From contig CAMLLU010000002.1 in the NCBI GenBank assembly GCA_946480925.1, positions 108,294-172,293 of the forward strand: 64,000 nucleotides of DNA, read 5' to 3'. The position numbers and the translations under genes were made by a program. This DNA is from an uncultured Rivibacter sp. (lineage in GTDB: Bacteria > Pseudomonadota > Gammaproteobacteria > Burkholderiales > Burkholderiaceae). The notes beneath the pieces are model-generated. The model was not told the DNA's origin. It did not search any database and saw only the letters and a program-made list of their open reading frames with translations. Positions 26,077 to 34,874 of this stretch are shown here, in pieces. Position 1 is the stretch's first letter; the number at the start of each line of letters is the position of its first letter.

Positions 26077-26106
26077 ATACTAGCACTCGCCATGGATGAG
26101 TGCTAA
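26077..26106 (-). promoter_or_regulatory. rpoH promoter
   Basis: On the minus strand TTAGCA (26106-26101) and TAGTAT (26082-26077) are 18 bases apart and 24 bases from the rpoH ATG. The -35 is 4/6 and the -10 is 4/6 to consensus. The hexamers lie inside the CIRCE arms. Confidence 0.5.
26080..26106. promoter_or_regulatory. CIRCE operator (HrcA-binding site) upstream of rpoH
   Basis: CTAGCACTC (26080-26088), 9 bases, GAGTGCTAA (26098-26106). The CIRCE consensus is TTAGCACTC-N9-GAGTGCTAA, so there is a single mismatch at the outermost base and the spacing is exact. HrcA binding here would cover the rpoH promoter elements. Confidence 0.92.
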
Positions 26107-26223
26107 ACGTTCGGTTTGAACGGATTCATGAAGAAAGTTCATTTCCGATCCGGGGAAACCCGAATCGTTCCGGCGAGAAGGGCATCCAGCCGCTCCCGTT
26201 ACCGCTGCAGTGACAATCTGGCG

Positions 26224-27258
26224 ATGCTGCCAACACTTCCTCCTACAGTTCGCTTGGCTTCGCCGTTGGCCCTGACGATGGGAGACGCCGGCGGCATCGG
26301 CCCTGAAATTCTTGCCATGGGCTTCCGTTCCGGCGCGCTGGCGGGCGGTTTTGTGATCGGCGACGTTACGGTCATGCGCCGCGCGGCCCGGATCACTGGC
26401 GGCGTCCTGCCTGTGGTGGTGCTTGAAACATCCTCTGATGTGAGTGCCTGCCCACGAGGTTGCATCCCGGTGCTCCCGCCTCCGGGGCTGCCGGCCGATG
26501 TGGCTGAGGCGCCGCTGGGTCGTGTTGACGCGCGATCCGGTGCGGCGGCCGCGGCTTGTGTCCGCCATGCCATCACACTGGCGCGGTCAGGCGAGATCTC
26601 GGCCATCGTGACAGCACCGCTTCACAAGGAGGCGCTGGCGGCCGCCGGTGAGCCTTATCCCGGTCACACCGAGCTGCTGCAGGCGGAAAGCGGCGCGGCG
26701 GCGGTGCGCATGATGCTGGCCAATGACGAGCTCAAGACGGTACTGGTGAGCATTCATGTGTCGTTGCGAAGGGCGATCGAACTGGTCACGCGTGAGGCCG
26801 TTCTCGAGACCTTGCGCATTGCCCACCGCTGTGCGGCAGCGTGGGGCCAGCCGCAGCCGCGCATTGCTGTGGCAGGTTTGAACCCCCACGCAGGTGAGGG
26901 CGGATTGTTTGGAGACGAGGAGCAGCGCTTCATCATCCCCGCCATTGAATCCGCACAGGCCGAAGGCATCGCCGCCAGCGGGCCCTATGCGCCGGACACG
27001 ATATTCATGCGCGCACGCCGCGGTGAGTTCGACCTCGTGATCGCGCAGTACCACGATCAGGGTCTGATCCCGGTGAAGTACCTGGGTGTGGAGCAGGGCG
27101 TCAACGTGACGCTGGGGCTTCCGTTCGTGCGCACCAGCCCCGATCACGGCACGGCCTTCGACCTGGCGGGGACCGGGCGGGCCGACCCATCCAGCCTGAT
27201 TGCCGCGGCCCGGATGGCACGCCGGCTGGTGACAGGCCGCTCAGTGCTTGCTGCTTGA
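26224..27258 (+). CDS. pdxA: PdxA-family 4-phospho-hydroxyacid dehydrogenase
   Basis: A 344-residue NAD-dependent enzyme of the PdxA family; PdxA oxidises 4-hydroxythreonine-4-phosphate in pyridoxal phosphate synthesis. Motifs: LALTMGDAGGIGPEIL (family TxGDPAGIGPE, here with AG for PA), TAPLHKEAL, PGHTELLQ, NPHAGEGGLFGDEE, YHDQGLIPVKYLG and LPFVRTSPDHGTAFDLAG with the metal-binding histidines. The ATG at 26224 gives the usual short lead into the first strand; a 36-codon extension is unsupported. It is not next to ksgA or surA, so a PdxA2-type role (phospho-threonate or similar) remains possible. Its end overlaps the convergent DUF1631 gene by 18 bases. Confidence 0.85.
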   Translation: MLPTLPPTVRLASPLALTMGDAGGIGPEILAMGFRSGALAGGFVIGDVTVMRRAARITGGVLPVVVLETSSDVSACPRGCIPVLPPPGLPADVAEAPLGRVDARSGAAAAACVRHAITLARSGEISAIVTAPLHKEALAAAGEPYPGHTELLQAESGAAAVRMMLANDELKTVLVSIHVSLRRAIELVTREAVLETLRIAHRCAAAWGQPQPRIAVAGLNPHAGEGGLFGDEEQRFIIPAIESAQAEGIAASGPYAPDTIFMRARRGEFDLVIAQYHDQGLIPVKYLGVEQGVNVTLGLPFVRTSPDHGTAFDLAGTGRADPSSLIAAARMARRLVTGRSVLAA

Positions 27259-29838
27259 GCCAGACAAGGCCGCCAGCTGCTTGCGTGCACGCGCGGTAGC
27301 GCGCTCGATCAACTCAGCCTGCTCGAAGGCCTTGAAGCGCCCGGTTTCGCACATGCGGCCGAGCATGCGCGAAGTGAGCGAGATGGTCTTCTGATGCTTT
27401 TTGCCGTGCGTGAAGACGAAAAACGCGCGGCCAGGGCTCACCCAGTTCAACCGTACCTTCTTCCAGCCGCCCTGGTCCAGGTGCATCTGGTAGGCGATGC
27501 CGGGCTGAATGTGGTGCATGAGTTGGGGCCCAGCCGATGGGGGCGCCGGGCTGTCCAGATTGATGTCGAGCTCGGCCGACGATGAGTCGCCCGCAGCCGT
27601 GTCGAGGTCGATGTCGACGGTGCCGTCCCAGTCGATCGCGCTTTCGTCGACCAGGCCGATCTTCTGAGCCTCCTCGGGCGAAAACTGTGGCGTTGCTGCT
27701 TCGGTGGCCGAGAGCGGCGCCTGCGCAGAGTCCCGCGCGATGTCCTGCGGCTTGGGAATCGACACCTTGTCGACCTGGTCGAGCTGGTGCGACAGCTGGC
27801 GCTGCGCAAAGTCGGTGAGCGGCTGCCCTTTCAGCGATTCGGCGTGCGCCGGAAGCAGCTTGGAGAAGAAGTCCTTCTTTGCTGCTTCCGGCCAGCGAAT
27901 CATCGCCAGCCCTTCGTTCAAGTCCTTCATCAGCTGCGGCAGTTTGACGAGGAACTCTTTTCGCAACTGAGGCGTGCCCTTGGGCTGCACGCTGAACACC
28001 AGATCGCGCGGCACACGCTTCATGCGCTCGGCCAGCTGCGAACCGGGGCCTTCGCGCGTGGCTGCCATCACCTGCACCTGGCTCCACACCTGCGCCACGA
28101 AGTCACGCACGAAGTCGTGCAGTGCCAGCGGCGCGAGGTTGACCTGCAGCTCGCGCATGTAGCGCTGCTGGATGCGCAGCTCGGTTTCCTTGTTGTCGAG
28201 CAGCGCAGCGGCCTGCGCGTGTTCCGGGTTGTCCTTGGCGGCTTGAGCCTGGATCAGCGCTTCGAGCTCGACCAGCTTGGACTCGTACAGATCCATCTGG
28301 TCGAAGTCGCCTTCGACGATCTGCTGCACCAGCGTGCGGACCTTGGCGAGGAATTCGCGGCCGGGGCCGTCATCGAAGTCCTCATATGCGGCAGCGAGCG
28401 AAGCGATGCGATTGACGAAGCGTCGCACCGGGTGCTTGCGCGAGCTGAAGAACCCGACGTCCTTGAGCGCCACGCGCAGCACCGGCAGCTGCAGCCGCGC
28501 GATCTGCCGCGCCATCGCCGGCGCCACCTTCGGATCGGACAGCACCTGGTCGAACAGTGCGCCGACCACATCGATCACCATGTGATCGAGCGCGCCGGTG
28601 GAGGCGCGCATCAGCTCGTCGCGATGCTGACGGATCAGGTTGGCGGCCATCAGGCCCGTCAGGGCGCCGAGCCCGGAAGATGGGCCCGAAGCGCCCAGCG
28701 CGCCAGGGCTCGAACTGCCGTAGTCGCCACCGCCCGTGACCGTGAAGCTGCGTCCCGACGATGCGCCGGGCGCCGATGACGTGCTCGCAGTTCCCGCGGC
28801 CCCGGTACCGCCGCCGGAGCTTGGCCAGCCGAGATCGCCCGGCCCGCTGGTCAGAAAGGCGAGGCGGCGGATCACGTCGGCCAGTTGTGCATCCGAGCTG
28901 CGTGGTGCTGCCGTGCCGTGTCCGCTGCCGCCGCCTAATCCGCCGTGCGCACCGCTGCTAGCTGCGGCGGCACGACCTGTACCCAGTCCGGCCAACAGCC
29001 CCGCCATCGACGCGGCGGCGTCCTGGCTCAGGCTGCCGTGGCCACTGCCGCCACTCGCGCCGCCCATTTCGCCAAAACTTGAAGGCACAGCCATGCCGAA
29101 CATCGCGCTCAATGCCTTTGCCGCCTGGACCTCGTCTTTGGGCGGAACGGACCTGTAGGCGGAGGTGTCGCGCAAGACCTCGCGCGGTAGTTCGTTCCCC
29201 GGGCCCTCGACCTGCTTGACGGACAACCCCACCGGCTGCACGCCGCGTTGCCGAAGGTCTTCGACGATGCTCCGGTAGCACGCTCGCATGGCCTGAGCCA
29301 TCGCTCGGCTCAACTCGCGCGCCAGCAGCTTGCGCGAATCAGGTTGTTCCGTCGTGGTCTCGATGGCGCGAAACAGCGCCTTGCCCACGAGTTCGGGCCG
29401 CAGAGGGTTGCGGTCTTGGTCGGCACGGCCCAGGCCCATCAACGAGCCCATGTAGGCTGAGAGCTCGCGCAGCTCCCATTCACACTCGTGCTCGACTTCC
29501 ATGCCCAGGCGCTCGGCCGAGACCCGCTCTTCGACCTCATCGTCGCCGACCAGGCTCAGGGATTCCCAGTCTGTCGCAGCAAAACTGCGCTCTGCAGGCG
29601 GCAGCACCTCCTTCATGACCTTGTCGCGCAACACGTTGCCGAACGTCAGGTTGAAGGCCGGCAGCCGGCGACGGAGGTCGAACTGGGCCGTCATGTACGC
29701 CTGGCGCTGCGCATTGCTGCTGGCCGACATGGCCGCCAGCCCGAGCGCATCCGCGACGCGATCCGCCACGGTCTGTGCGGTCGTCTGAATGCGCGTCAGG
29801 CCCGCTTGCAGGGCGGGCTGGAGTCGAGAGTCGATCAC
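27241..29838 (-). CDS. DUF1631 family protein
   Basis: A large cytoplasmic-looking 865-residue protein. The N-terminal 240 residues are helical (AQFDLRRRLPAFNLTFGNVLRD, ECEWELRELSAYMGSLMGL). A Gly/Ser/Ala-rich linker of about 150 residues follows (roughly 255-400). A long helical part comes next, with VIDVVGALFDQVLSDPKV and RFVNRIASLAAAYEDFDDGPG. The C-terminus has a small beta domain (GWKKVRLNWVSPGRAFFVFTHGKKHQKTISLTSRMLGRM) that recalls PilZ-like barrels. Members occur in gamma- and betaproteobacteria; no activity is known to me. It stands between pdxA (convergent, overlapping) and mscL. Confidence 0.85.
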   Translation of the reverse strand: MIDSRLQPALQAGLTRIQTTAQTVADRVADALGLAAMSASSNAQRQAYMTAQFDLRRRLPAFNLTFGNVLRDKVMKEVLPPAERSFAATDWESLSLVGDDEVEERVSAERLGMEVEHECEWELRELSAYMGSLMGLGRADQDRNPLRPELVGKALFRAIETTTEQPDSRKLLARELSRAMAQAMRACYRSIVEDLRQRGVQPVGLSVKQVEGPGNELPREVLRDTSAYRSVPPKDEVQAAKALSAMFGMAVPSSFGEMGGASGGSGHGSLSQDAAASMAGLLAGLGTGRAAAASSGAHGGLGGGSGHGTAAPRSSDAQLADVIRRLAFLTSGPGDLGWPSSGGGTGAAGTASTSSAPGASSGRSFTVTGGGDYGSSSPGALGASGPSSGLGALTGLMAANLIRQHRDELMRASTGALDHMVIDVVGALFDQVLSDPKVAPAMARQIARLQLPVLRVALKDVGFFSSRKHPVRRFVNRIASLAAAYEDFDDGPGREFLAKVRTLVQQIVEGDFDQMDLYESKLVELEALIQAQAAKDNPEHAQAAALLDNKETELRIQQRYMRELQVNLAPLALHDFVRDFVAQVWSQVQVMAATREGPGSQLAERMKRVPRDLVFSVQPKGTPQLRKEFLVKLPQLMKDLNEGLAMIRWPEAAKKDFFSKLLPAHAESLKGQPLTDFAQRQLSHQLDQVDKVSIPKPQDIARDSAQAPLSATEAATPQFSPEEAQKIGLVDESAIDWDGTVDIDLDTAAGDSSSAELDINLDSPAPPSAGPQLMHHIQPGIAYQMHLDQGGWKKVRLNWVSPGRAFFVFTHGKKHQKTISLTSRMLGRMCETGRFKAFEQAELIERATARARKQLAALSGSSSKH

Positions 29839-30013
29839 GGGCTGTTCACGTGCTGGCGGGCCGGGCAGGAACCGGCGGGCACGGCAAATGCTACCGCCAC
29901 CCGGCCGAAGTATGGACCGAAACAGCGGCGCATCTCACCTTCAGTGATGCCCATGGCTCCCAACTCGTTCCCGGCTGGTCGGATGTTCCGCCAGCTCTGT
30001 GCAGTGGCTGGTT

Positions 30014-30433
30014 CTACTTCTTCAACGCATCCCGGATCTCACGCAGCAGCACGATATCTTCCGGCGGCGCGGCAGGTGCCGGGGCTGCCGGTGGAGTTTC
30101 GCGCTTGAGGCGGTTGATCTGCTTGACCATCATGAAGATGATGAAGGCCAGGATGATGAAGTACACCAAGGTGGTCAGGAAACTGCCGTACGCGAACACC
30201 GCGCCGGCTTTCTTGGCCTCTGCCAGCGGCAGACCGGCCGGCTGCCCAGCCAGCGCGATGTAGTAGTTGGAGAAATCGAGCCCTCCGGTCACCTTGCCGA
30301 TGAGCGGCATGATCAGGTCGTTGACCACGGAGTCGACGATCTTGCCGAAGGCTCCGCCGATGATCACGCCGACGGCGAGATCGATGACGTTGCCCTTGAC
30401 AGCGAACTCCTTGAACTCGGTGATGAATCCCAT
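30014..30433 (-). CDS. mscL: Large-conductance mechanosensitive channel
   Basis: Pentameric inner-membrane emergency valve that opens under membrane tension. The 139-residue protein has the family start [37 protein letters not shown] (amphipathic S1 then TM1), the periplasmic loop, TM2 ([20 protein letters not shown]) and a C-terminal helix [19 protein letters not shown] precedes the ATG at 30433; a 29-codon upstream extension is not family-like. The 224 bases to petA hold both promoters. Confidence 0.97.
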   Translation of the reverse strand: MGFITEFKEFAVKGNVIDLAVGVIIGGAFGKIVDSVVNDLIMPLIGKVTGGLDFSNYYIALAGQPAGLPLAEAKKAGAVFAYGSFLTTLVYFIILAFIIFMMVKQINRLKRETPPAAPAPAAPPEDIVLLREIRDALKK

Positions 30434-30608
30434 CGGCTGCTCCTGTTGTTCGGTTTCTGGTGTGTCCCGCTGGTTGAGCGCGGCATCGTGCGCAGGCAGT
30501 ATTCCGCAGACTTTCACCAAGTCAAGCTGCCGTGGATGCTCTGTGTTCCGCGTTGTCGCTGGTCAACGCGTGCCGCTCGGCGCCTTCCGGCGCGTGTTAC
30601 GCGTCCGC

Positions 30609-30614
30609 TAGAAT
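30609..30614 (+). promoter_or_regulatory. Possible -10 (TAGAAT) for petABC
   Basis: TAGAAT lies 44 bases before the petA ATG. No good -35 is seen. The same TAGAAT motif recurs before ctaB, tRNA-Thr and secA in this window. Confidence 0.35.
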
Positions 30615-30657
30615 CGCCGGTTGCCCCCGAATCCGAACTCGAATCCTGAGGATTTTC

Positions 30658-31272
30658 ATGAGCGATAACAAAGGTGAGAGCTCCGTCGACAAAGGTCGAC
30701 GTACCTGGGTAGCCATTGCCTGCGCCGCGGGCGGTGTGGGTGGTGTGGCCACCGCCGTGCCGTTCGTCAGAACCTTCGAGCCTTCGGAGCGGGCGCGGGC
30801 CGCGGGGGCCCCGGTGGAAGTCGACATCAGCGCGCTGAAACCCGGTGAAAAGCTCACCGTCGAGTGGCGCGGCAAGCCGGTGTGGATCGTCAAGCGCACG
30901 CCGGAGCAGCTCGAATCGCTCAAGAAGACCGATGTCCTGGTGGCCGATCCGAAGTCGGAGCGCAAGGCCGACGAGGTCACCCCGATGAAGAGCACTCGCA
31001 ACGAGTGGCGCTCCATCAAGCCGGAAATCCTCGTGGTGGTGGGCATCTGCTCGCACCTGGGGTGCTCGCCGACCGACAAGTTCGCGACCGGCCCGCAGCC
31101 TTCATTGCCCGACGACTGGGTCGGCGGCTTCCTGTGCCCCTGCCACGGCTCTACGTTCGATCTGGCTGGCCGCGTCTACAAGAACAAGCCCGCGCCGGAC
31201 AACCTCGAAGTCCCGCCGTACAAGTACCTTTCCGAAAGCCGCCTGCTGATCGGCGAAGGCGAAACGGCTTAA
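30658..31272 (+). CDS. petA: Ubiquinol-cytochrome c reductase Rieske iron-sulfur subunit
   Basis: The 2Fe-2S subunit of the bc1 complex that takes electrons from ubiquinol to cytochrome c1. In 204 residues, a twin-arginine-like start (DKGRRTWVAIACAAGGVGGVATAVPFV) anchors it in the membrane, and the cluster ligands are C-S-H-L-G-C and C-P-C-H-G-S in the C-terminal half. The ATG at 30658 fits the family. It is first of petABC, 18 bases before petB. Confidence 0.97.
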   Translation: MSDNKGESSVDKGRRTWVAIACAAGGVGGVATAVPFVRTFEPSERARAAGAPVEVDISALKPGEKLTVEWRGKPVWIVKRTPEQLESLKKTDVLVADPKSERKADEVTPMKSTRNEWRSIKPEILVVVGICSHLGCSPTDKFATGPQPSLPDDWVGGFLCPCHGSTFDLAGRVYKNKPAPDNLEVPPYKYLSESRLLIGEGETA

Positions 31273-31290
31273 CGCGCAACGAGGTCCACG

Positions 31291-32691
31291 ATGGCTGAAT
31301 TCAAAGAAATCTCCCCCGATGCGCCGGCCGCCGTACGGCTGATGAACTGGGTCGACAACCGGTTCCCAGCCACCAAGCTCTGGAACGAGCACGCCGCCGA
31401 GTACTACGCGCCGAAGAACTTCAACTTCTGGTACTTCTTCGGCTCGCTGGCGATGCTGGTGCTGGTGATCCAGATCGTCACCGGCATCTTCCTCGTGATG
31501 AACTACAAGCCGGACGCGAACCTCGCATTCGCCTCGGTCGAGTACATCATGCGCGACGTGCCCTGGGGTTGGCTTGTGCGTTACATGCACTCCACCGGAG
31601 CCAGCGCGTTCTTCATCGTCGTGTATCTGCACATGTTCCGCGGGCTCATGTACGGCAGCTACCGCAAGCCGCGTGAACTGGTGTGGATCTTCGGCTGTGC
31701 GATCTTCCTGTGCCTGATGGCCGAGGCGTTCATGGGCTACCTGCTGCCCTGGGGCCAGATGTCGTACTGGGGCGCGCAGGTGATCATCAACCTGTTCGCT
31801 GCCGTGCCCTTCGTCGGCCCCGACCTCGCCATCCTGATCCGCGGCGATTACGTGGTGGGCGACGCCACGTTGAACCGCTTCTTCAGCTTCCACGTCATTG
31901 CCGTGCCGCTGGTGCTGCTGGGACTGGTGGTGGCGCACATCGTCGCGCTGCACGAAGTGGGCTCCAACAATCCCGACGGCGTCGAAATCAAGGCCAAGAA
32001 AGACGCGCAAGGCCGTCCGCTCGACGGGATCCCGTTCCATCCGTACTACACGGTGCACGACATCATGGGTACGGTGGTGTTCCTGTTCATCTTCAGTGCC
32101 GTGGTGTTCTTTGCTCCCGAGTTCGGCGGCTACTTCCTCGAATACAACAACTTCATCCCGGCTGATCCGCTGAAGACGCCTGCGCACATCGCGCCGGTGT
32201 GGTACTTCACGCCGTTCTATTCGATGCTGCGTGCCACCACCGATCAGATGGTCTACGTGCTGGTGGCGCTGTTGGCGCTTGGTGCTGTGCTCGGCATCCT
32301 CCGCGGCGGCTTCTCGGCGAAGGGCAAGGCTTTCATTGCCGTTGGTGCGTTGCTGGGCGCCGCAGCCCTGCTGACCTTCGAGGCCAAGTTCTGGGGTGTT
32401 GTGGTCATGGGCGGCGCCGTCGTGATCCTGTTCTTCCTTCCTTGGCTCGATCGCAGCCCGGTCAAGTCGATCCGCTACCGTCCGGACTGGCACAAGTACA
32501 TCTACGGTCTGTTCGTCGTCTTCTTCATGGTGCTGGGTTATCTCGGCATCCAGCCGCCGTCGCTCATCGGCGAGCGTGTGTCGCAGATCGGCACTCTGGT
32601 GTACTTCGGCTTCTTCCTGCTCATGCCGTGGTGGAGCCGCCTGGGCACGTTCAAGCCCGTGCCGGATCGCGTGACCTACCACGCGCACTGA
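31291..32691 (+). CDS. petB: Cytochrome b of the bc1 complex
   Basis: The 466-residue haem b subunit with the Qo and Qi sites. Haem-ligand segments are MHSTGASAFFIVVYLHMFRG and FSFHVIAVPLVLLGLVVAHIVALHE. The Qo PEWY motif appears as PVWYFTPFYSMLRA, so Glu is replaced by Val; this PVWY form is known in betaproteobacteria. GYLLPWGQMSYWGAQVIINL is present. It is a full-length fusion-type cytochrome b (cyt b6 plus subunit IV regions in one chain). Confidence 0.97.
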   Translation: MAEFKEISPDAPAAVRLMNWVDNRFPATKLWNEHAAEYYAPKNFNFWYFFGSLAMLVLVIQIVTGIFLVMNYKPDANLAFASVEYIMRDVPWGWLVRYMHSTGASAFFIVVYLHMFRGLMYGSYRKPRELVWIFGCAIFLCLMAEAFMGYLLPWGQMSYWGAQVIINLFAAVPFVGPDLAILIRGDYVVGDATLNRFFSFHVIAVPLVLLGLVVAHIVALHEVGSNNPDGVEIKAKKDAQGRPLDGIPFHPYYTVHDIMGTVVFLFIFSAVVFFAPEFGGYFLEYNNFIPADPLKTPAHIAPVWYFTPFYSMLRATTDQMVYVLVALLALGAVLGILRGGFSAKGKAFIAVGALLGAAALLTFEAKFWGVVVMGGAVVILFFLPWLDRSPVKSIRYRPDWHKYIYGLFVVFFMVLGYLGIQPPSLIGERVSQIGTLVYFGFFLLMPWWSRLGTFKPVPDRVTYHAH

Positions 32692-32716
32692 ACGACCAGC
32701 CGAGAAAGACCCCAAG

Positions 32717-33487
32717 ATGAAAAAGCTGATCGCTTCCCTGCTGGCCACGCTGGCCCTGCTGTCCGGCGGCGCACAAGCTGCCGAAGGCGGCATTGCATGG
32801 GACAAGTTCCCGACCGAGAAGATGTCGGACGTGGCAGCGCTGCAGAACGGCGCCAAGCTGTTCGTCAATTACTGCCTGAACTGCCACTCTGCTGCATTCA
32901 TGCGCTACAACCGCATGAAGGAAATCGGCCTGACCGAAGAACAGATCAAGGGCAACCTGATGTTCGCCACCGAAAAGGTCGGTGAAACGATGAAGGTGGC
33001 CCTCGATCCGAAGCAGGCGAAGGACTGGTTCGGCGCGGTGCCTCCCGACCTCACGGTGATCGCACGTTCGCGCGCCGGCCACAACGGTACCGGGGCCGAC
33101 TACCTCTACACCTATCTGCGCACTTACTTCCGCGACGACACGAAGGCCACCGGCTGGGACAACCTCGCATTCCCCAACGTCGGCATGCCTCACGTGCTGT
33201 GGGAGCTGCAGGGCCAGCGAGTCGCCAAGTACGTCGAGGCCAAAGACCCGCACGATCCAAGCAAGACAATGCACAGTTTTGCCGGTTTCGAGCAATTGAC
33301 GCCCGGGAAGCTGTCCCCGCAGGCCTACGATGCCGCCGTGGCCGACTTGGTGGCGTATCTTCAATGGATGGGCGAGCCCGCCCAGAACCAGCGTGTGCGC
33401 GTCGGCGTGTGGGTGCTGCTGTTCCTGGCGGCCTTTTTCGTGATCGCTTGGCGACTCAATGCCGCCTACTGGAAAGACGTGAAGTGA
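32717..33487 (+). CDS. petC: Cytochrome c1 of the bc1 complex
   Basis: Haem c subunit passing electrons from the Rieske centre to soluble cytochrome c or directly to the caa3 oxidase. The 256-residue protein has a signal peptide ending AQA (about residue 22), the haem site C-L-N-C-H-S, RAGHNGTGADYLYTYLRTY, a Met ligand region in VGMPHVLWELQG, and a C-terminal anchor (VGVWVLLFLAAFFVIAWRL). A terminator follows. Confidence 0.96.
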   Translation: MKKLIASLLATLALLSGGAQAAEGGIAWDKFPTEKMSDVAALQNGAKLFVNYCLNCHSAAFMRYNRMKEIGLTEEQIKGNLMFATEKVGETMKVALDPKQAKDWFGAVPPDLTVIARSRAGHNGTGADYLYTYLRTYFRDDTKATGWDNLAFPNVGMPHVLWELQGQRVAKYVEAKDPHDPSKTMHSFAGFEQLTPGKLSPQAYDAAVADLVAYLQWMGEPAQNQRVRVGVWVLLFLAAFFVIAWRLNAAYWKDVK

Positions 33488-33533
33488 CCCTTTGAGCCGC
33501 GCTGCGGCCGACCCGTTCGGCGCTGCGCACTGT

Positions 33534-33576
33534 CGGAGTGGGACGCGCCCCCGCCGCCCACTCCGTTTGTGTTTTT
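33534..33576 (+). terminator. Intrinsic terminator between petC and sspA
   Basis: Perfect 9-bp stem CGGAGTGGG (33534-33542) / CCCACTCCG (33557-33565), loop of 14, then TTTGTGTTTTT. As it lies 36 bases before sspA, it separates the two operons or partly attenuates read-through. Confidence 0.8.
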
Positions 33577-33612
33577 CGAGAACCTGTTTTTCATTGCTGG
33601 GAGCACACCGCC

Positions 33613-34224
33613 ATGATGGTGCTTTACTCCGGAACCACCTGCCCCTACTCGCACCGTTGCCGCTTCGTGCTGTTCGAAAAGGGCATGGATTTCGAAATCC
33701 GTGACGTCGACCTGTTTGCCAAGCCGGAAGACATCGCGCTGATGAACCCGTACAACGAGGTGCCCATCCTCGTTGAACGCGACCTCATCCTGTACGAGTC
33801 GCACATCATCAACGAGTACATCGACGAACGCTTCCCGCACCCGCAGTTGATGCCGGGAGACCCGGTGGCCCGTGCCCGTGTGCGGCTGTTCCTCTTCAAT
33901 TTCGAGAAGGAACTGTTTGCCCATGTGAACCTGCTCGAAGGGCGCGGCGTCAAGGCCACGGACAAGCAGCTCGAAAAAGCCCGCTCGCAGATCCGCGATC
34001 GCCTCACGCAGCTCGCCCCTATCTTCCTGAAGAACAAGTACATGCTGGGCGACGATTTCTCCATGCTCGACGTGGCGATTGCGCCGTTGCTGTGGCGTCT
34101 CGACTACTACGGCATCGACCTGTCGAAAAACGCTGCGCCGTTGCTGAAGTACGCCGAACGCATCTTTTCGCGGCCGGCTTACATCGAGGCGCTCACGCCC
34201 TCGGAAAAGGTGATGCGCAAGTAA
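33613..34224 (+). CDS. sspA: Stringent starvation protein A (GST fold)
   Basis: RNA-polymerase-associated protein needed for starvation and acid survival in relatives. In 203 residues, a thioredoxin-like N-domain (MMVLYSGTTCPYSHRCRFVLFEKG) is followed by NEVPILVERDLILYESHIINEYIDERFPHP and an all-helical C-domain. It lacks glutathione transferase activity in characterised members. The first of two adjacent ATGs (33613) is used. sspB follows 16 bases later, the usual pair after petABC in betaproteobacteria. Confidence 0.95.
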   Translation: MMVLYSGTTCPYSHRCRFVLFEKGMDFEIRDVDLFAKPEDIALMNPYNEVPILVERDLILYESHIINEYIDERFPHPQLMPGDPVARARVRLFLFNFEKELFAHVNLLEGRGVKATDKQLEKARSQIRDRLTQLAPIFLKNKYMLGDDFSMLDVAIAPLLWRLDYYGIDLSKNAAPLLKYAERIFSRPAYIEALTPSEKVMRK

Positions 34225-34240
34225 GACGCGTGGTGGTGCG

Positions 34241-34750
34241 ATGACAGGTCCTGCAGCTCCTGAAGCACAAGGCACGTCCACTCGGCCGTACCTCATTCGT
34301 GCGCTGCACGACTGGTGCACCGACAACGGCTTCACACCGTATCTTGCGGTGTACGTGGACCGTTCGGTGCAGGTGCCGCTGGAGTACGTGAAGAACAACG
34401 AGATCGTGCTCAACGTCAGCTTCGAGGCCACCAGTGGCCTTCAGCTCGGCAACGATCAGGTGTCGTTCAAGGCACGCTTTGGAGGCGTGGCGCGCGAGAT
34501 CATCGTGCCCATCGACCACGTGATTGCCATCTACGCAAGAGAGAACGGTCAAGGCATGGCCTTCCCGGTGCCCACCGACGCTGCCGTTGCAGAGGCCGAG
34601 GCACCTGCGCCGGCTGCAGGCGCCGAGTCGAGGGGGCTGCGACTGGCCTCGCCCCCCGAAGAAGAAGGGGCCGGCGAAGAAGAGCCGCCGGAGCCGCCCG
34701 CCGCCCCTGGCGCGGGCAACGGGCGTCCCTCGCTCAAACGTATCAAGTAA
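34241..34750 (+). CDS. sspB: ClpXP protease specificity-enhancing factor SspB
   Basis: Adaptor that binds ssrA-tagged proteins and hands them to ClpXP. The 169-residue protein has the family core (RPYLIRALHDWCTDNGFTPYLAVYVD, YVKNNEIVLNVS, LQLGNDQVSFKARFGG, PIDHVIAIYARENGQGM). A long acidic, Pro/Ala-rich linker follows, then the C-terminal ClpX-binding tail RPSLKRIK. The tail is the recognised XB motif. It forms an operon with sspA. Confidence 0.95.
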   Translation: MTGPAAPEAQGTSTRPYLIRALHDWCTDNGFTPYLAVYVDRSVQVPLEYVKNNEIVLNVSFEATSGLQLGNDQVSFKARFGGVAREIIVPIDHVIAIYARENGQGMAFPVPTDAAVAEAEAPAPAAGAESRGLRLASPPEEEGAGEEEPPEPPAAPGAGNGRPSLKRIK

Positions 34751-34828
34751 CAAGAGGTGATCGAAGCGCGACCTTCCTCGTGCCTAGAATTCCACCGGTG
34801 CCCGCCCTTGCGGCGGTCGAGTCAAGAA

Positions 34829-34870
34829 GCGCCATCACAATGGCGCGTGAACAAATCGGCGCTTTGCGCC
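34829..34870. promoter_or_regulatory. Small hairpins in the sspB-tRNA gap
   Basis: The 124-base gap holds a -10-like TAGAAT (34785-34790), a 7-bp stem GCGCCAT (34829-34835) / ATGGCGC (34840-34846), and a 5-bp stem GGCGC (34858-34862) / GCGCC (34866-34870). No T-tract, so no clear terminator; the hairpins may mark sspB 3' end or tRNA 5' processing. Confidence 0.35.
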
Positions 34871-34874
34871 GCCA

